A DNA stretch of 64,000 nucleotides. Source: Pantoea sp. Lij88. Lineage in GTDB: Bacteria; Pseudomonadota; Gammaproteobacteria; Enterobacterales; Enterobacteriaceae. The notes under the pieces were generated by a model that saw nothing but the letters and a program-made list of their open reading frames with translations, had not been told where the DNA came from and searched no databases. The DNA lies in the NCBI RefSeq assembly GCF_030062155.1, contig NZ_CP118269.1, positions 2,852,001-2,916,000 of the forward strand. The letters are read 5' to 3'. This document shows, in pieces, positions 1 through 11,029 of this stretch. Within the stretch, counting starts at the first letter, position 1. Every line of letters begins with the position of its first letter. The translations under genes were made by a program, and so were the position numbers.

Positions 1-789
1 GAGCGCGAAAGCGAGCTTAGAGCCATCTGGCGAGAACGCCGGGGCACCGTTGTGGCGCGGATAAGAGGCGACCTGACGGATTGCACCGTTAGACAGCGTC
101 TGTACCACCAGCGCAGATTTGCCGCTTTCAAAGGTCACGTAGGCCACTTTGCTGCCATCCGGAGACCAGGCTGGCGACATCAGTGGCTGTGGTGAACGAT
201 GCACCACGAACTGGTTATAGCCATCGTAATCCGCTACGCGCAGTTCATACGGGAACTGGCCGCCATTGGTCTGCACGACATAGGCGATACGGGTGCGGAA
301 AGCGCCCTTAATGCCTGTCAGCTTCTGGAACGTTTCGTCACTCGCCGTGTGAGCGGCATAACGCAGCCACTGCTTCGTCACTTTATACGAGTTCTGTGCC
401 AGCACCGTACCCGGTGCACCGCCGGTATCGACCAGCTGGTAAGAGACCTGATAGCTGCCATCCGGGTTAGACGCAACCTGACCGACGACAACGGCGTCGA
501 TGCCGAGTGCGCTCCAGGCGGCAGGCTGAACTTCCTGCGCGCTGGTTGGCTGCTGTGGCAGACGTGAGCGATCCAGTGGATTAAATTTGCCACTGTTGCG
601 CAGGTCAGCCGCTACGATACCGCCGACATCTTCCGGCGCTGCGCCAGAACCGGCCCATTTAAACGGCACCACGCCAATCGGGCGCGCGGTGTTAACACCC
701 TGGGTGATCTCAATTCGAACTTCTGCATGCAGCATGGCTGCCCACAGCAGGATAAAAAAGCCTAACGTAACGCGAAGAGCTTGCTTCAT
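1..789 (-). CDS. tolB: Tol-Pal system periplasmic protein TolB (partial, N-terminal part)
   Basis: The gene starts at the ATG complementary to 787-789 and runs off the left edge, so only about 263 N-terminal residues are seen. Residues 1-22 form a signal peptide ([15 protein letters not shown]..., cleavage after MLHA). The mature N-terminus [11 protein letters not shown] is the segment that contacts TolA in the E. coli protein. The TolB N-domain follows, then the first beta-propeller blades, seen as repeated SPDGSKVAY and SPDGSKLAF motifs. TolB is a soluble periplasmic protein linking Pal at the outer membrane to TolA during envelope constriction. It follows tolA after a 115-nt gap; pal is expected just outside the window. 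Confidence 0.96.
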   Translation of the reverse strand, partial: MKQALRVTLGFFILLWAAMLHAEVRIEITQGVNTARPIGVVPFKWAGSGAAPEDVGGIVAADLRNSGKFNPLDRSRLPQQPTSAQEVQPAAWSALGIDAVVVGQVASNPDGSYQVSYQLVDTGGAPGTVLAQNSYKVTKQWLRYAAHTASDETFQKLTGIKGAFRTRIAYVVQTNGGQFPYELRVADYDGYNQFVVHRSPQPLMSPAWSPDGSKVAYVTFESGKSALVVQTLSNGAIRQVASYPRHNGAPAFSPDGSKLAFAL

Positions 790-904
790 TTTATCTCCCT
801 TATCTGAACCTCAGTCCACGATAATTGGCACTGTTCCTGGAAACCACGAGTACAACATAAGTACGGCAAGCTAAACATAGATCAACTTGCCGACCGTTAC
901 TGCA

Positions 905-2239
905 TTATTGCGGTTTAAAACGCATTGGGGCGTTTTTAAACACTTCGTAGACCGCCTGTGAAGGCGGCTTCGGAATGCGTGCCTGTTTGGCGGCAGCAAT
1001 CGCGGCCTGACAGAGCGCGGGATCGCCACCCTCTGACTTAACATCAATCAACAAGCCATCAGGCGCAAGTTTAATCCGCAAATCACAGGTTTTTCCGCGA
1101 TACAGATCGGCATCGTAGAATCGGCTCTGAATCGCACTCACAACCTGACCCATGTAGGAGTTGATCTCCGCGCCCGATGCACCCGCTTTCTTCTGGTTGC
1201 CCTGCCCTGCTGCGCCACCTGAGGTGCCGCTTTTCGGTGCATTTTTACCGGAAGTGAGTCCACCCAGCAAATCATCGACATCGCTGTCATTGGCCGCATC
1301 GGCGGCCGCTTTCGCTTTAGCATCTGCTTTGGCTTTCGCGGCAGCATCGGCCTTCGCTTTGGCTGCTGCATCGGCTTTCGCTTTTGCAGCGGCTTCTGCC
1401 TTCTCTTTAGCGGCCTCTTTGGCTGCCTCAGCTTTCTCTTTGGCCGCCTCTTTAGCGGCCTCAGCTTTCTCTTTCGCGGCTTCAGCGGCCTTCTCTTTCG
1501 CCGCCTCTGCTGCTTTTTCTTTGGCTTCTGCGGCTTTCGCTTTCGCTTCTTCGGCCGCTTTCGCTTTGGCATCCGCAGCCGCTTTCACTTTGGCCTCAGC
1601 CGCCGCTTTCGCATCCGCTTCAGACTTTGCCTTCGCTTCCGCCACGGCTTTCTCTTTTGCCGCCGCAGCCGCTGCGGCTTTCGCCTGCTGATCAGCCTGC
1701 TTCTTTGCTTCGGCTGCGGCCTGCTTCGCCTGCTCAGCAGTCGCTTTAGCCTGAGCGTCGGCCTGGGCTTTCGCATCCGCCTTCGCTTTGGCTGCCGCCG
1801 CTTCAGCGGTTTTCTGCTGTTCCTGCGCCTGTTTAGCGGCTTCTTCTGCCGCTTTCTGCTGCTCAGCCTGCTGTTTAGCCTCTTCTTTCGCGGTTTCCTG
1901 CGCGGCTAAACGCTCTTTTTCCAGCGCTTTCAGACGCTGCTGTTCAGCAGCCTGTTTCTGTTGCAGCTCTTCAGCCTGCTGCTGCGCCTGCTTTTTACGC
2001 TGCTGCTCAGCACGCTGGCTGTCGCTCTGCTGGTTCTGCTGACGATTGTATTGACTCACGACGGCACCGGGATCGACCATCACTGCATCAATATCGCTGC
2101 CTCCGCCACCCGCACTGCTGGGGTCAACGTGCTCATTAAACGAGCTCCAAATCAGCAGCGCGATCAGCACGATATGCAGAATCACCGAAATGATTATCGC
2201 GCGCTTTAACTTCTCGTTTTGCTCGGTTGCCTTCGACAC
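905..2239 (-). CDS. tolA: Tol-Pal system inner-membrane spanning protein TolA
   Basis: The protein has 444 residues and a GTG start, as in E. coli (starts MSKATEQN). Domain I is a single N-terminal transmembrane helix (about 14-34) with Ser18 and His22 on one face, the residues known to couple TolA to TolQR. Domain II (about 60-320) is a very long Ala/Lys/Glu-rich helix built of short repeats such as AAKEKAEAAKEAAKEKAEAA. Domain III (about 345-444) has the Cys pair (TCDLRIKLAPDG and GGDPALCQAA) that binds TolB, Pal, colicins and phage protein III in E. coli. TolA spans the periplasm and uses proton motive force through TolQR. It is about 20 residues longer than E. coli TolA, most likely from repeat expansion in domain II. 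Confidence 0.97.
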   Translation of the reverse strand: MSKATEQNEKLKRAIIISVILHIVLIALLIWSSFNEHVDPSSAGGGGSDIDAVMVDPGAVVSQYNRQQNQQSDSQRAEQQRKKQAQQQAEELQQKQAAEQQRLKALEKERLAAQETAKEEAKQQAEQQKAAEEAAKQAQEQQKTAEAAAAKAKADAKAQADAQAKATAEQAKQAAAEAKKQADQQAKAAAAAAAKEKAVAEAKAKSEADAKAAAEAKVKAAADAKAKAAEEAKAKAAEAKEKAAEAAKEKAAEAAKEKAEAAKEAAKEKAEAAKEAAKEKAEAAAKAKADAAAKAKADAAAKAKADAKAKAAADAANDSDVDDLLGGLTSGKNAPKSGTSGGAAGQGNQKKAGASGAEINSYMGQVVSAIQSRFYDADLYRGKTCDLRIKLAPDGLLIDVKSEGGDPALCQAAIAAAKQARIPKPPSQAVYEVFKNAPMRFKPQ

Positions 2240-2266
2240 ACTCGGTTCCCAAAAAACGGTTCGATT

Positions 2267-2695
2267 TTAAATCGGCTGCGTCATCAAACCGACAGATTTA
2301 ACACCCGCCTGGTGCAGCAGGTTGAGCGCTTTAATAATTTCATCGTAAGGCACCTCTTTCGCGCCCCCGATCAAAAAGACCGTCTTAGGATTTGCTTCCA
2401 GTCGACGCTGCGCTTCGCTGATCACCTGCTCTGGCGGGAGCTGATCCATACGATCGTGATCCACGACCAGGCTGTACTGCCCCACGCCCGCCACTTCAAC
2501 AATCACCGGCGGATTATCATCGCTGGAAACGGTTTTAGAGTCGGTCGCATCAGGCAGATCCACTTCCACGCTCTGGGTAATAATGGGCGCCGTTGCCATG
2601 AAGATCAGCAGCAGCACCAACAGGACGTCCAGTAGCGGAACGATGTTGATTTCCGACTTCAGGTCGCGGCGTTTGCGACCACGTACTCTGGCCAT
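2267..2695 (-). CDS. tolR: Tol-Pal system inner-membrane protein TolR
   Basis: TolR is an ExbD-like subunit of the TolQR proton channel that energises TolA. After a basic N-terminus (MARVRGRKRRDLKSEINIV) one transmembrane helix carries Asp23 in the motif IVPLLDVLLVLLL, the protonatable residue of the family. The periplasmic domain ends in VKSVGLMTQPI as in E. coli. Two ATG codons lie side by side. The second (2693-2695) was chosen because the AGAGG sequence is 6 nt from it and only 3 nt from the first, and because it gives the E. coli length of 142 residues. The gene lies between tolQ (13-nt gap) and tolA (27-nt gap), in one operon. Confidence 0.96.
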   Translation of the reverse strand: MARVRGRKRRDLKSEINIVPLLDVLLVLLLIFMATAPIITQSVEVDLPDATDSKTVSSDDNPPVIVEVAGVGQYSLVVDHDRMDQLPPEQVISEAQRRLEANPKTVFLIGGAKEVPYDEIIKALNLLHQAGVKSVGLMTQPI

Positions 2696-2708
2696 CATTA
2701 ACCTCTAT

Positions 2709-3796
<1,088 letters not shown>

Positions 3797-3974
3797 TCTA
3801 CATCCCGGCCTCGTTTTAAACGTTGCTACTATACGCAAGAGAATTGGGGTTGGGAATGGCTCGTCAGAGCCAGGTGAAAATAATTATCGCGTCGTAACAA
3901 ATGGAACGATTTCAGGGAGATTTATTGACCAGACGCTGACAAAAATTCACTGTCAGCGCCGGTGAGATGGGGGA
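3797..3974. other. ybgE-ybgC intergenic region with hairpin
   Basis: This 178-bp gap separates the cyd genes from ybgC-tol. It holds an inverted repeat at 3934-3958 (CGCTGACA and TGTCAGCG, 9-nt loop) downstream of ybgE on the minus strand. There is no clean U-tract, so partial read-through from cyd into tol is plausible. The tol promoter should lie here; I did not find a convincing -35/-10 pair. Confidence 0.5.
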
Positions 3975-4268
3975 TTAAAGGTAAAAACGGTAAAGCGCAA
4001 TCAATAGCACCAGCATGGCGGGTAACGGGCTAAACAGCGCCTGCCATCGGGTTTGCTGTGGCCGGAAGCCCACACCGTGGATCACGCCACTGCAGACTGC
4101 CCAGATCAGCACGAGACCCTGCAACGCGGGCAGCTGGCCCGCGTGATTAGCAAAACGGGTCGGATCCCACATCACGCCACCTGCCGTCAGCAGTGCCAGC
4201 AGCAGTGAAAGGACCCGTAACGGGCCCTTATCCATCAGATCATAGAGCATCCGAATTAACGTACGCAT
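3975..4268 (-). CDS. ybgE: Cyd operon membrane protein YbgE
   Basis: This 97-residue hydrophobic protein matches the Cyd-operon YbgE family, with three likely transmembrane segments (about 15-32, 47-65 and 75-95). Its ATG overlaps the cydX stop by one base (TGATG), so it is translationally coupled to the oxidase genes. The family is found only with cydABX. Its role is not firmly established; assembly or stability of cytochrome bd is the usual suggestion. Confidence 0.93.
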   Translation of the reverse strand: MRTLIRMLYDLMDKGPLRVLSLLLALLTAGGVMWDPTRFANHAGQLPALQGLVLIWAVCSGVIHGVGFRPQQTRWQALFSPLPAMLVLLIALYRFYL

Positions 4269-4372
4269 CAGCGAGGCTCATCCTGCGCTTCAACGTGTTC
4301 AATCGCCAGCGCGGTCACGATACCAAAGGCACAGGCCAGCAACGTGCCGAGAATCCAGGCAAAATACCACAT
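4268..4372 (-). CDS. cydX: Cytochrome bd-I oxidase small subunit CydX
   Basis: A 34-codon ORF between cydB and ybgE encodes a protein starting MWYFAWILGTLLACAFGIV and ending EHVEAQDEPR. The N-terminal MWYFAWILG motif and the single transmembrane helix define CydX (formerly YbgT). In E. coli the small subunit stabilises the haem b595/d site of the bd-I oxidase. The start ATG is at 4370-4372, 15 nt after the cydB stop, with the AGGAGA ribosome site overlapping that gap; the stop overlaps ybgE by one base. It is easily missed because of its size, but the sequence match is unambiguous. Confidence 0.96.
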   Translation of the reverse strand: MWYFAWILGTLLACAFGIVTALAIEHVEAQDEPR

Positions 4373-4387
4373 GCGACATCTCCTTGA

Positions 4388-5527
4388 TTAATAGAGTGAG
4401 TGACTGTTGCTTTCAATATGCTCTTTGGTGATACGACCAAACATCTTCCAGTAGCACCAGGTGGTGTAAATCAGAATGATGGGCACAAAGATAGCGGCGG
4501 CAACGGTCATCGTTTGCAGCGTCAGCAGACTGGACGTTGCATCCCACATCGTCAGGCTGGTCCCCGGCACGGTGCTGGATGGCATGATGAACGGGAACAT
4601 CGCAATGCCGGCGGTCATGATGACGCAGGCCAGCGTCAGTGAGGAGAACAGGAACGCCCAGGCGCCCTTCTCAACCCGCGAGCAGAGGATGGTCAGCAGC
4701 GGCAGCACCACACCCAGCAGTGGGAACAGCCACAGCACAGGATGGTTCTGGAAGTTCACCATCCAGGCACCCGCTTCGCGCACCACGGTTTTACCCAGTG
4801 GGTTAGAGGCGGCGAAGTGATCCATCGTGCTGGTCACCACATAGCCATCGATACCATATTTCACCCAGACACCCGCCAGGATGAAGCAGACCATCATCAC
4901 CAGCGCGGCAAGTTGAGCGGCAGTGCGCGAACGCAGATGCAGTTCGCCGGTGGTACGCATCTGCAGATACGTCGCGCCCTGCACCAGAATCATCGCTACG
5001 CTCACCACTCCCGCCAGCAGACCAAACGGATTCAGCAGCTGGAAGAAGTTACCGGTGTAGAACAGGCGCAGATACGCATCGGCATGGAACGGCACGCCCT
5101 GTAACAGGTTGCCAAAGGCCACGCCAATCACCAGCGGCGGCACGAAACTGCCAATGAAAATGCCCCAGTCCCAGGCACCGCGCCAGCGGTTGTCTTCAAT
5201 CTTCGAACGGTAATCAAAGCCGACCGGACGGAAGAACAGCGACGCCAGCACCAGAATCATCGCCACGTAGAAGCCAGAGAAGGCCGCCGCGTAGACCATC
5301 GGCCAGGCGGCAAACAGTGCGCCACCGGCCGTGATCAGCCAGACCTGGTTGCCGTCCCAGTGCGGGGCAATACTGTTAATCATAATGCGACGTTCAGTAT
5401 CGGTGCGACCCAGGATGCGCGTCAGCATGCCGACGCCCATATCAAAACCATCTGCAACGGCAAAGCCGATCAGCAGCACGCCAATCAACAGCCACCAGAC
5501 AAAGCGCAGAACTTCATAATCAAACAT
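4388..5527 (-). CDS. cydB: Cytochrome bd-I ubiquinol oxidase subunit II
   Basis: CydB has 379 residues and about eight transmembrane helices, starting MFDYEVLRFVWWLLIGVLLIGFAVADGFDMGV. It pairs with CydA in the inner membrane to form the quinol-oxidising, oxygen-reducing bd oxidase used at low oxygen. The WxVWLITAGGALFAAWP-type block near residues 60-75 and the full length match E. coli CydB. It follows cydA by 11 nt and is followed by cydX, so it is the second gene of a cydABX-ybgE operon. Confidence 0.97.
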   Translation of the reverse strand: MFDYEVLRFVWWLLIGVLLIGFAVADGFDMGVGMLTRILGRTDTERRIMINSIAPHWDGNQVWLITAGGALFAAWPMVYAAAFSGFYVAMILVLASLFFRPVGFDYRSKIEDNRWRGAWDWGIFIGSFVPPLVIGVAFGNLLQGVPFHADAYLRLFYTGNFFQLLNPFGLLAGVVSVAMILVQGATYLQMRTTGELHLRSRTAAQLAALVMMVCFILAGVWVKYGIDGYVVTSTMDHFAASNPLGKTVVREAGAWMVNFQNHPVLWLFPLLGVVLPLLTILCSRVEKGAWAFLFSSLTLACVIMTAGIAMFPFIMPSSTVPGTSLTMWDATSSLLTLQTMTVAAAIFVPIILIYTTWCYWKMFGRITKEHIESNSHSLY

Positions 5528-5538
5528 GGTCGCTCTCC

Positions 5539-7110
5539 TTATCCATGAACCGGCTGAACGGTTGCCGAGATCTGCTCATGATGATAACGCCCGGTTTTCA
5601 GGCTGCTCGGCCCAAGGCGGGCGAATTTGAACATCAGGTACATCTCAGCCACCAGGAACAGCGTGTAGAGTCCGCAGATCAGAATCATCGAGAACAGCAG
5701 ATCGCCAACGGTCAGGGAAGAGTTCGCCACCGCTGTTGGCAGGACTTCACCGATAGCCCAGGGCTGACGGCCATACTCCGCCACGAACCAGCCTGATTCG
5801 ATCGCGATCCACGGCAGCGGAATACCAAACAGCGCCGCTTTCAGTAACCAGCGACTTTTGCCGATGCGGTTACGTAACACGCTCCAGAACGCCAGCGCGA
5901 TAATGCCCAGTAGCAGGACGCCACACAGCACCATGATGCGGAAGGCGAAATAAAGCGGTGCGACACGCGGGATAGAGTCCTGCGTCGCCTGCCTGATCTG
6001 CGCTTCAGTCGCATCCGCCACGTTATCGGTATAGCGTTTCAGCAGCAGGCCATAGCCGAGATCCTGTTTATGACTGTTGAACGCGTCACGTACTGCCGGA
6101 TCCTGACTGCCAGCGCGCAGTTCATTCAGCAGGGAGTAAGCTTTCATGCCGTTGCGGATGCGCACTTCATGCTGTGCCATCAGCTCTTTCAGGCCGGTGA
6201 CTGGCTTATCGATCGAGCGGGTGGCGATCAGGCCCAGCAGCCAGGGAATCTGCACGGCGTACCGGTTCTCCTGAGTAGCCTGGTCGGGCAGACCAAACAG
6301 GGTAAACGACGCCGGAGCCGGCTGGGTTTCCCACTCCGCTTCGATAGCGGCCAGCTTGGTTTTCTGCACGTCACCCATTTCATAGCCGGACTCATCACCC
6401 AGCACGATGACTGACAGCACCGCCGCCATGCCAAAGCTGGCCGCGATAGCGAATGAGCGTTTAGCAAAGGCGAAGTCACGGCCTTTCAGCATGTACCAGG
6501 CGCTGATGCCCATGATAAACATCGCGCCCGTGGTGTAACCGGCCGCAACGGTGTGAACGAATTTCACCTGCGCCACCGGGTTCAGCACCAACTCTGAGAA
6601 GCTGACCATCTCCATGCGCATGGTTTCGAAGTTGAACTCAGAGGCGATGGGGTTCTGCATCCAGCCGTTGGCGACCAGAATCCACAGCGCAGACATATTC
6701 GAGCCCAGCGCCACCAGCCAGGTCACCGCCATGTGCTGCACTTTACCGAGGCGATCCCAGCCGAAGAAGAACAGGCCGACAAAGGTCGATTCAAGGAAGA
6801 ACGCCATCAGACCTTCAATGGCGAGCGGCGCGCCAAAAATATCGCCGACGTAGTGTGAGTAATATGACCAGTTCGTCCCGAACTGAAATTCCATGGTCAG
6901 GCCGGTGGCGACACCCAGCGCAAAGTTAATACCAAATAACTTGCCCCAGAACTTCGTCATATCTTTATAAATTTGTTTGCCGCTCAGGACATATACCGTT
7001 TCCATGATCGCCAGCAAAAACGCCATACCCAGCGTTAAAGGGACGAACAGAAAATGGTACATCGCCGTTAAGGCAAACTGTAACCGCGACAGCTCGACGA
7101 TATCTAACAT
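5539..7110 (-). CDS. cydA: Cytochrome bd-I ubiquinol oxidase subunit I
   Basis: CydA has 523 residues. His19 in [13 protein letters not shown] and the His in [16 protein letters not shown] are the axial ligands of haems in the E. coli enzyme. The periplasmic Q-loop region (residues about 255-340, including GLPDQATQ and [11 protein letters not shown]) and the C-terminal [12 protein letters not shown] motif are intact. The enzyme oxidises ubiquinol and reduces O2 to water with high affinity, supporting growth at low oxygen and resistance to nitric oxide and peroxide. It is the first gene of the cyd operon, with a 574-bp control region upstream. Confidence 0.97.
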   Translation of the reverse strand: MLDIVELSRLQFALTAMYHFLFVPLTLGMAFLLAIMETVYVLSGKQIYKDMTKFWGKLFGINFALGVATGLTMEFQFGTNWSYYSHYVGDIFGAPLAIEGLMAFFLESTFVGLFFFGWDRLGKVQHMAVTWLVALGSNMSALWILVANGWMQNPIASEFNFETMRMEMVSFSELVLNPVAQVKFVHTVAAGYTTGAMFIMGISAWYMLKGRDFAFAKRSFAIAASFGMAAVLSVIVLGDESGYEMGDVQKTKLAAIEAEWETQPAPASFTLFGLPDQATQENRYAVQIPWLLGLIATRSIDKPVTGLKELMAQHEVRIRNGMKAYSLLNELRAGSQDPAVRDAFNSHKQDLGYGLLLKRYTDNVADATEAQIRQATQDSIPRVAPLYFAFRIMVLCGVLLLGIIALAFWSVLRNRIGKSRWLLKAALFGIPLPWIAIESGWFVAEYGRQPWAIGEVLPTAVANSSLTVGDLLFSMILICGLYTLFLVAEMYLMFKFARLGPSSLKTGRYHHEQISATVQPVHG

Positions 7111-7684
7111 AAGGACTCCTTGCTCCTCGCTTTGTCTCCGTCACGCGCGCGAACAGATCGAACGTAATCAGAGTCAGGAACGGCTGTTTATTAATTCCAG
7201 TTTTTTTATTACCAGCAGAACAGGTCTGTGAGCTGCCCGAAAAAGCGAATAGCGAATGAAGCAGCTCTGAAAGTGTCAATCCACGCTTTCATTAACGCGT
7301 GCTTTAACAGGCGGAAAGCAGGTTTCATCCCGGGTTGAGCAGACGTTTGAAAATTTGTGTAAAAGGCTGGATTGATGCAGCGCAATTTACGCCTTTAGCG
7401 TTGCGCTTTGCCAGAGATATAGTTGGATATAAAACGTGATTTATTGATCTGGATTAACGCAATAAGTTTCCAGATAGAGTCAGGTGGGTTTCTTGTTAAT
7501 GAGGTGTCATTAATGAAATAAGGCGTGAAGAAATAGTTTACCTTTGTCACTTTTCCTTAACGTGATAAACCGCGAGCAGGTTATTTAACACCGTATTTTT
7601 CTCTTTAGCGGCCTGCATTATGCGCGTGGATGACGGGCATAAAAAAAGCCACCCGGAGGTGGCTTCGTTTCAGATGACGCTGAC
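7111..7684. promoter_or_regulatory. cydA control region and sucD 3' end (574 bp, no gene)
   Basis: No convincing gene is present. The 3' end of sucD contributes its terminator at 7641-7664. The rest is AT-richer than its surroundings and should carry the oxygen-responsive cyd promoters. Two candidate sites stand out. One is an FNR-like sequence TTGAT-CTGG-ATTAA at 7444-7457, one mismatch from TTGAT-N4-ATCAA. The other is a perfect inverted repeat TTAATGA-GGTG-TCATTAA at 7496-7513, similar to ArcA-box half-sites. FNR and ArcA control of cydAB is known in E. coli; assigning these exact bases is inference. Confidence 0.5.
7641..7664 (-). terminator. sucD intrinsic terminator (sdh-suc operon end)
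   Basis: On the minus strand AGCCACC-TCCG-GGTGGCT forms a perfect 7-bp stem followed by seven U residues, 20 nt past the sucD stop. In E. coli the same 3' UTR is processed into the small RNA SdhX (RybD). The 44-nt 3' end here could play that part, but I cannot confirm the seed sequence. Confidence 0.85.
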
Positions 7685-8560
7685 TTATTTAGCCGGTAAT
7701 ACGGCTTTAACTGCGTCACCGATGTCAGCCAGGCTGCGAACGGTTTTCACGCCTGCCGCTTCCAGCGCAGCAAATTTCTCATCTGCTGTGCCTTTACCAC
7801 CGGCAATGATGGCGCCCGCATGGCCCATACGCTTGCCTTTTGGCGCGGTTACGCCAGCAATGTAGCCCACAACCGGTTTGGTCACGTGCTCTTTAATGAA
7901 GGCGGCGGCTTCTTCCTCAGCGCTGCCGCCGATTTCGCCGATCATCACGATAACTTCAGTCTGTGGATCGTCCTGGAACATTTTCAGGATGTCGATGAAG
8001 TTAGAGCCTGGGATTGGGTCACCGCCGATGCCGACGCAGGTTGACTGGCCATAGCCGATGTCAGTGGTCTGCTTAACCGCTTCATAGGTCAGGGTGCCTG
8101 AACGGGAGACGATACCGACACGGCCTGGCTGGTGAATGTGGCCCGGCATGATGCCGATCTTACATTCGCCTGGGGTGATCACACCCGGGCAGTTTGGACC
8201 GATCATCCGCACGCCTGCTTCATCCAGCTTCACTTTCACGGTCAGCATATCCAGCGTCGGGATACCTTCGGTGATGGTGATAATCAGTTTGATGCCCGCT
8301 TCGATCGCTTCCAGGATGCCATCTTTACAGAAGGGTGCTGGCACATAGATCACGGTGGCGGTTGCGCCAGTCGCTTCTACGGCTTCGCGCACGGTGTTGA
8401 ACACCGGCAGGCCGAGGTGAGTCGTGCCGCCTTTGCCTGGCGTTACGCCGCCAACCAGCTGGGTGCCGTAAGCCAGCGCCTGCTCAGAATGGAACGTCCC
8501 CTGGCCACCGGTGAAACCCTGGCAGATGACTTTGGTGTTTTTGTCGATCAAAATGGACAT
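7685..8560 (-). CDS. sucD: Succinate-CoA ligase alpha subunit
   Basis: SucD has 291 residues. The N-terminal Rossmann CoA-binding domain shows [19 protein letters not shown], and the active-site His that becomes phosphorylated lies in [18 protein letters not shown] near residue 248. With SucC it makes succinate from succinyl-CoA, producing a nucleoside triphosphate, in the TCA cycle. Its start abuts the sucC stop (ATG and TAA share a base). It is the last gene of the sdhCDAB-sucABCD array, followed by a strong terminator. Confidence 0.97.
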   Translation of the reverse strand: MSILIDKNTKVICQGFTGGQGTFHSEQALAYGTQLVGGVTPGKGGTTHLGLPVFNTVREAVEATGATATVIYVPAPFCKDGILEAIEAGIKLIITITEGIPTLDMLTVKVKLDEAGVRMIGPNCPGVITPGECKIGIMPGHIHQPGRVGIVSRSGTLTYEAVKQTTDIGYGQSTCVGIGGDPIPGSNFIDILKMFQDDPQTEVIVMIGEIGGSAEEEAAAFIKEHVTKPVVGYIAGVTAPKGKRMGHAGAIIAGGKGTADEKFAALEAAGVKTVRSLADIGDAVKAVLPAK

Positions 8561-9726
8561 TATTTACCCTCCGCGGCAGCAACAACACGCTGTGCGGCGT
8601 CTGTCAGGCTGGTTGCTGCAATGATGTTCAGACCGCTGTCCGCCAGTTTCTGGGCGCCCAGCTCGGCGTTGTTACCTTCCAGACGTACCACTACTGGCAC
8701 GTTCACACCCACTTCAGCGACTGCGCCGATGATGCCGTCGGCAATCAGGTCACAGCGTACGATACCGCCGAAGATGTTAACGAAGACGGCTTTAACGGCA
8801 TCGTCAGACAGGATGATTTTGAAGGCTTCGGTTACGCGCTCTTTGGTTGCGCCGCCGCCGACATCCAGGAAGTTGGCTGGCTGACCGCCATGGTGCTTAA
8901 CGATGTCCATGGTGCCCATCGCCAGACCTGCGCCGTTAACCATACAACCGATGTTGCCTTCCAGCGCAACATAGTTCAGTTCCCACTGTGTCGCATGCGC
9001 TTCACGTGGATCTTCCTGGCTTGGATCGCGCATTTCGCGCAGCTCTGGCTGACGGAACAGGGCATTGCCATCGGCACCCAGTTTGCCATCCAGGCAGATC
9101 AGGTCGCCCTGTTTGGTGATGACCAGCGGGTTGATCTCAACCATCGCCAGATCGCGCTCCAGGAACAGTGTTGCCAGACCCATGAAGATCTTGGTGAACT
9201 GTCCAACCAGCTTGCCGGTCAGGCCCAGTTTGAACGCCAGCTCACGGCCCTGATAAGGCTGCGGGCCCGTCAGTGGATCCAGCGCCATTTTGTGGATCAG
9301 GTGCGGGGTTTCTTCCGCCACTTTTTCAATTTCCACGCCGCCTTCAGTGGAGGCCATGAAAATAACGCGACGTGTTGCGCGATCGACCACAGCGCCCAGA
9401 TAGAGCTCCTGATCGATATCGGTCGCCGCTTCAACCAGAATCTGGTTTACCGGCTGGCCGTTTGCATCTGTCTGATAGGTCACCAGGCGTTTGCCCAGCC
9501 AGTTTTCAGCAAAGGCGCGAATCTCTTCTTTACTGTTAACCACTTTCACACCGCCCGCTTTACCGCGGCCACCGGCATGAACCTGACATTTAACTACCCA
9601 CGGGCCTGCGCCAATTTTAGAGGCTGCTTCTTCCGCTTCACGTGGTGTAGTGCAGGCGTAACCCGTTGGTGCCGGCATGCCATACCGTGCAAACAGTTGT
9701 TTCGCCTGGTATTCGTGTAAGTTCAT
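8560..9726 (-). CDS. sucC: Succinate-CoA ligase (ADP-forming) beta subunit
   Basis: SucC has 388 residues, the same as E. coli. It begins [20 protein letters not shown], typical of the ATP-grasp nucleotide-binding domain (about 1-240). The C-terminal flavodoxin-like domain has [18 protein letters not shown], which helps form the interface with SucD. It is a TCA-cycle enzyme of the cytoplasm. A 67-bp gap with a stable hairpin (9767-9785) separates it from sucB, a place where differential mRNA stability could set the ratio of SucB to SucCD. Confidence 0.97.
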   Translation of the reverse strand: MNLHEYQAKQLFARYGMPAPTGYACTTPREAEEAASKIGAGPWVVKCQVHAGGRGKAGGVKVVNSKEEIRAFAENWLGKRLVTYQTDANGQPVNQILVEAATDIDQELYLGAVVDRATRRVIFMASTEGGVEIEKVAEETPHLIHKMALDPLTGPQPYQGRELAFKLGLTGKLVGQFTKIFMGLATLFLERDLAMVEINPLVITKQGDLICLDGKLGADGNALFRQPELREMRDPSQEDPREAHATQWELNYVALEGNIGCMVNGAGLAMGTMDIVKHHGGQPANFLDVGGGATKERVTEAFKIILSDDAVKAVFVNIFGGIVRCDLIADGIIGAVAEVGVNVPVVVRLEGNNAELGAQKLADSGLNIIAATSLTDAAQRVVAAAEGK

Positions 9727-9766
9727 GATGTTCTATCCATTCAGGTCTGAAAAGAGTATTGAGGTT

Positions 9767-9785
9767 GGGCGCGCGAGGCGCGCCC
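9767..9785. repeat. sucB-sucC intergenic hairpin
   Basis: A perfect 8-bp GC stem (GGGCGCGC / GCGCGCCC) with a 3-nt loop lies 8 nt past the sucB stop on the minus strand. There is no U-tract, so it is more likely an mRNA-stabilising structure than a terminator. Confidence 0.6.
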
Positions 9786-9793
9786 GGTGAAAA

Positions 9794-11014
9794 TCAGACA
9801 TCCAGCAGCAGGCGCGCCGGATCTTCCAGCATTTCTTTCACTGCAACCAGATAACCAACTGATTCACGGCCATCGATCAGACGGTGGTCGTAGGAGAGCG
9901 CCAGATACATCATTGGCAGCACCACAACCTGACCATTGACCGCCATCGGGCGATCCTTGATGGCGTGCATGCCCAGGATGGCGCTCTGCGGTGGGTTGAT
10001 GATCGGGGTAGACATCAGTGAACCAAAGACGCCGCCGTTGGTAATGGTGAAGTTACCGCCGGTCAGATCTTCCACTGTCAGCTTGCCGTCACGGCCTTTC
10101 ACTGCCAACTCTTTGATTTTCTTCTCGATGTCCGCCATGCTCAGCGCATCAACGTCACGCAGGACCGGGGTAACCAGACCACGTGGCGTAGAGACCGCGA
10201 TGCTGACGTCGAAGTAGTTGTGGTAAACCACATCTTCCCCATCGATGGACGCATTCACTTCCGGATAGCGTTTCAGCGCTTCAACAACCGCTTTGATGTA
10301 GAAGGACATAAAGCCCAGACGTACACCGTGACGCTTCTCGAAGGCCTCACCATACTGCTTACGCAGATCCATGATGGGCTTCATGTTGATTTCGTTGAAG
10401 GTGGTCAGCATCGCAGTGCTGTTCTTCGCTTCCAGCAGACGCTCGGCAACGCGCTTGCGCAGACGGGTCATCGGCACGCGTTTTTCGCTGCGGTTCGCGA
10501 CTGGCTGCTGTGGTGCAGCAGCAGCGGCTGGCGCGGCGGCTTTCGCAGCCTGCGGCTTATTCGCCAGATGTTTTTCAACATCTTCACGGGTCAGACGTCC
10601 GCCAACACCGCTGCCTTTGATCTGAGAAGCATCGAGATTGTGCTCTGCAATCAGGCGGCGGATAGCCGGGCTGAGCGCATCGTTGCTCTCTTCTTCCAGT
10701 GACGCAGTCTGACGCTGAGCCGGGGTAGACTCTTTGCTTTCAGCCTTCGCGCTGCTCTCTTTACCTGCGCTGTTGCCCTCTTTCAGACGGCCCAGGATCT
10801 GGCGGGAAGTGACGGTGGCGCCCTCTTCTTCCAGAACCGCTTCCAGGATACCGTCAGCAGAGGCTGGCACTTCCAGCACCACTTTGTCGGTTTCGATTTC
10901 GACCAGCACTTCATCGCGAGTGACTGCATCGCCTGGTTTTTTGTGCCAGGTTGCCACTGAGGCATCGGCAACCGATTCAGGCAGGTCGGGAACGAGAATA
11001 TCTACGCTACTCAT
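9794..11014 (-). CDS. sucB: 2-oxoglutarate dehydrogenase E2, dihydrolipoyl succinyltransferase
   Basis: SucB has 406 residues. The lipoyl domain carries Lys44 in [12 protein letters not shown] Gln/Ala/Glu-rich linker follows, then a peripheral-subunit-binding domain ([21 protein letters not shown], about 110-150). The catalytic core ends with the active-site [15 protein letters not shown]. It forms the 24-mer core of the 2-oxoglutarate dehydrogenase complex and transfers succinyl groups to CoA. It lies 15 nt after sucA, in the sdh-suc operon. Confidence 0.97.
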   Translation of the reverse strand: MSSVDILVPDLPESVADASVATWHKKPGDAVTRDEVLVEIETDKVVLEVPASADGILEAVLEEEGATVTSRQILGRLKEGNSAGKESSAKAESKESTPAQRQTASLEEESNDALSPAIRRLIAEHNLDASQIKGSGVGGRLTREDVEKHLANKPQAAKAAAPAAAAAPQQPVANRSEKRVPMTRLRKRVAERLLEAKNSTAMLTTFNEINMKPIMDLRKQYGEAFEKRHGVRLGFMSFYIKAVVEALKRYPEVNASIDGEDVVYHNYFDVSIAVSTPRGLVTPVLRDVDALSMADIEKKIKELAVKGRDGKLTVEDLTGGNFTITNGGVFGSLMSTPIINPPQSAILGMHAIKDRPMAVNGQVVVLPMMYLALSYDHRLIDGRESVGYLVAVKEMLEDPARLLLDV

Positions 11015-11029
11015 TATCTTTCCTTTTAA

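Noticed and set aside
1161..1691. 176-residue ORF on the plus strand, extremely Ala/Ser/Phe-rich
   Set aside because: It is the antisense shadow of the TolA repeat region; low-complexity composition follows from the GC-rich Ala/Lys codons on the other strand.
6965..7279. 104-residue minus-strand ORF overlapping the cydA start
   Set aside because: It is out of frame with cydA, has no ribosome site and no recognisable family; the region is the cyd control region.
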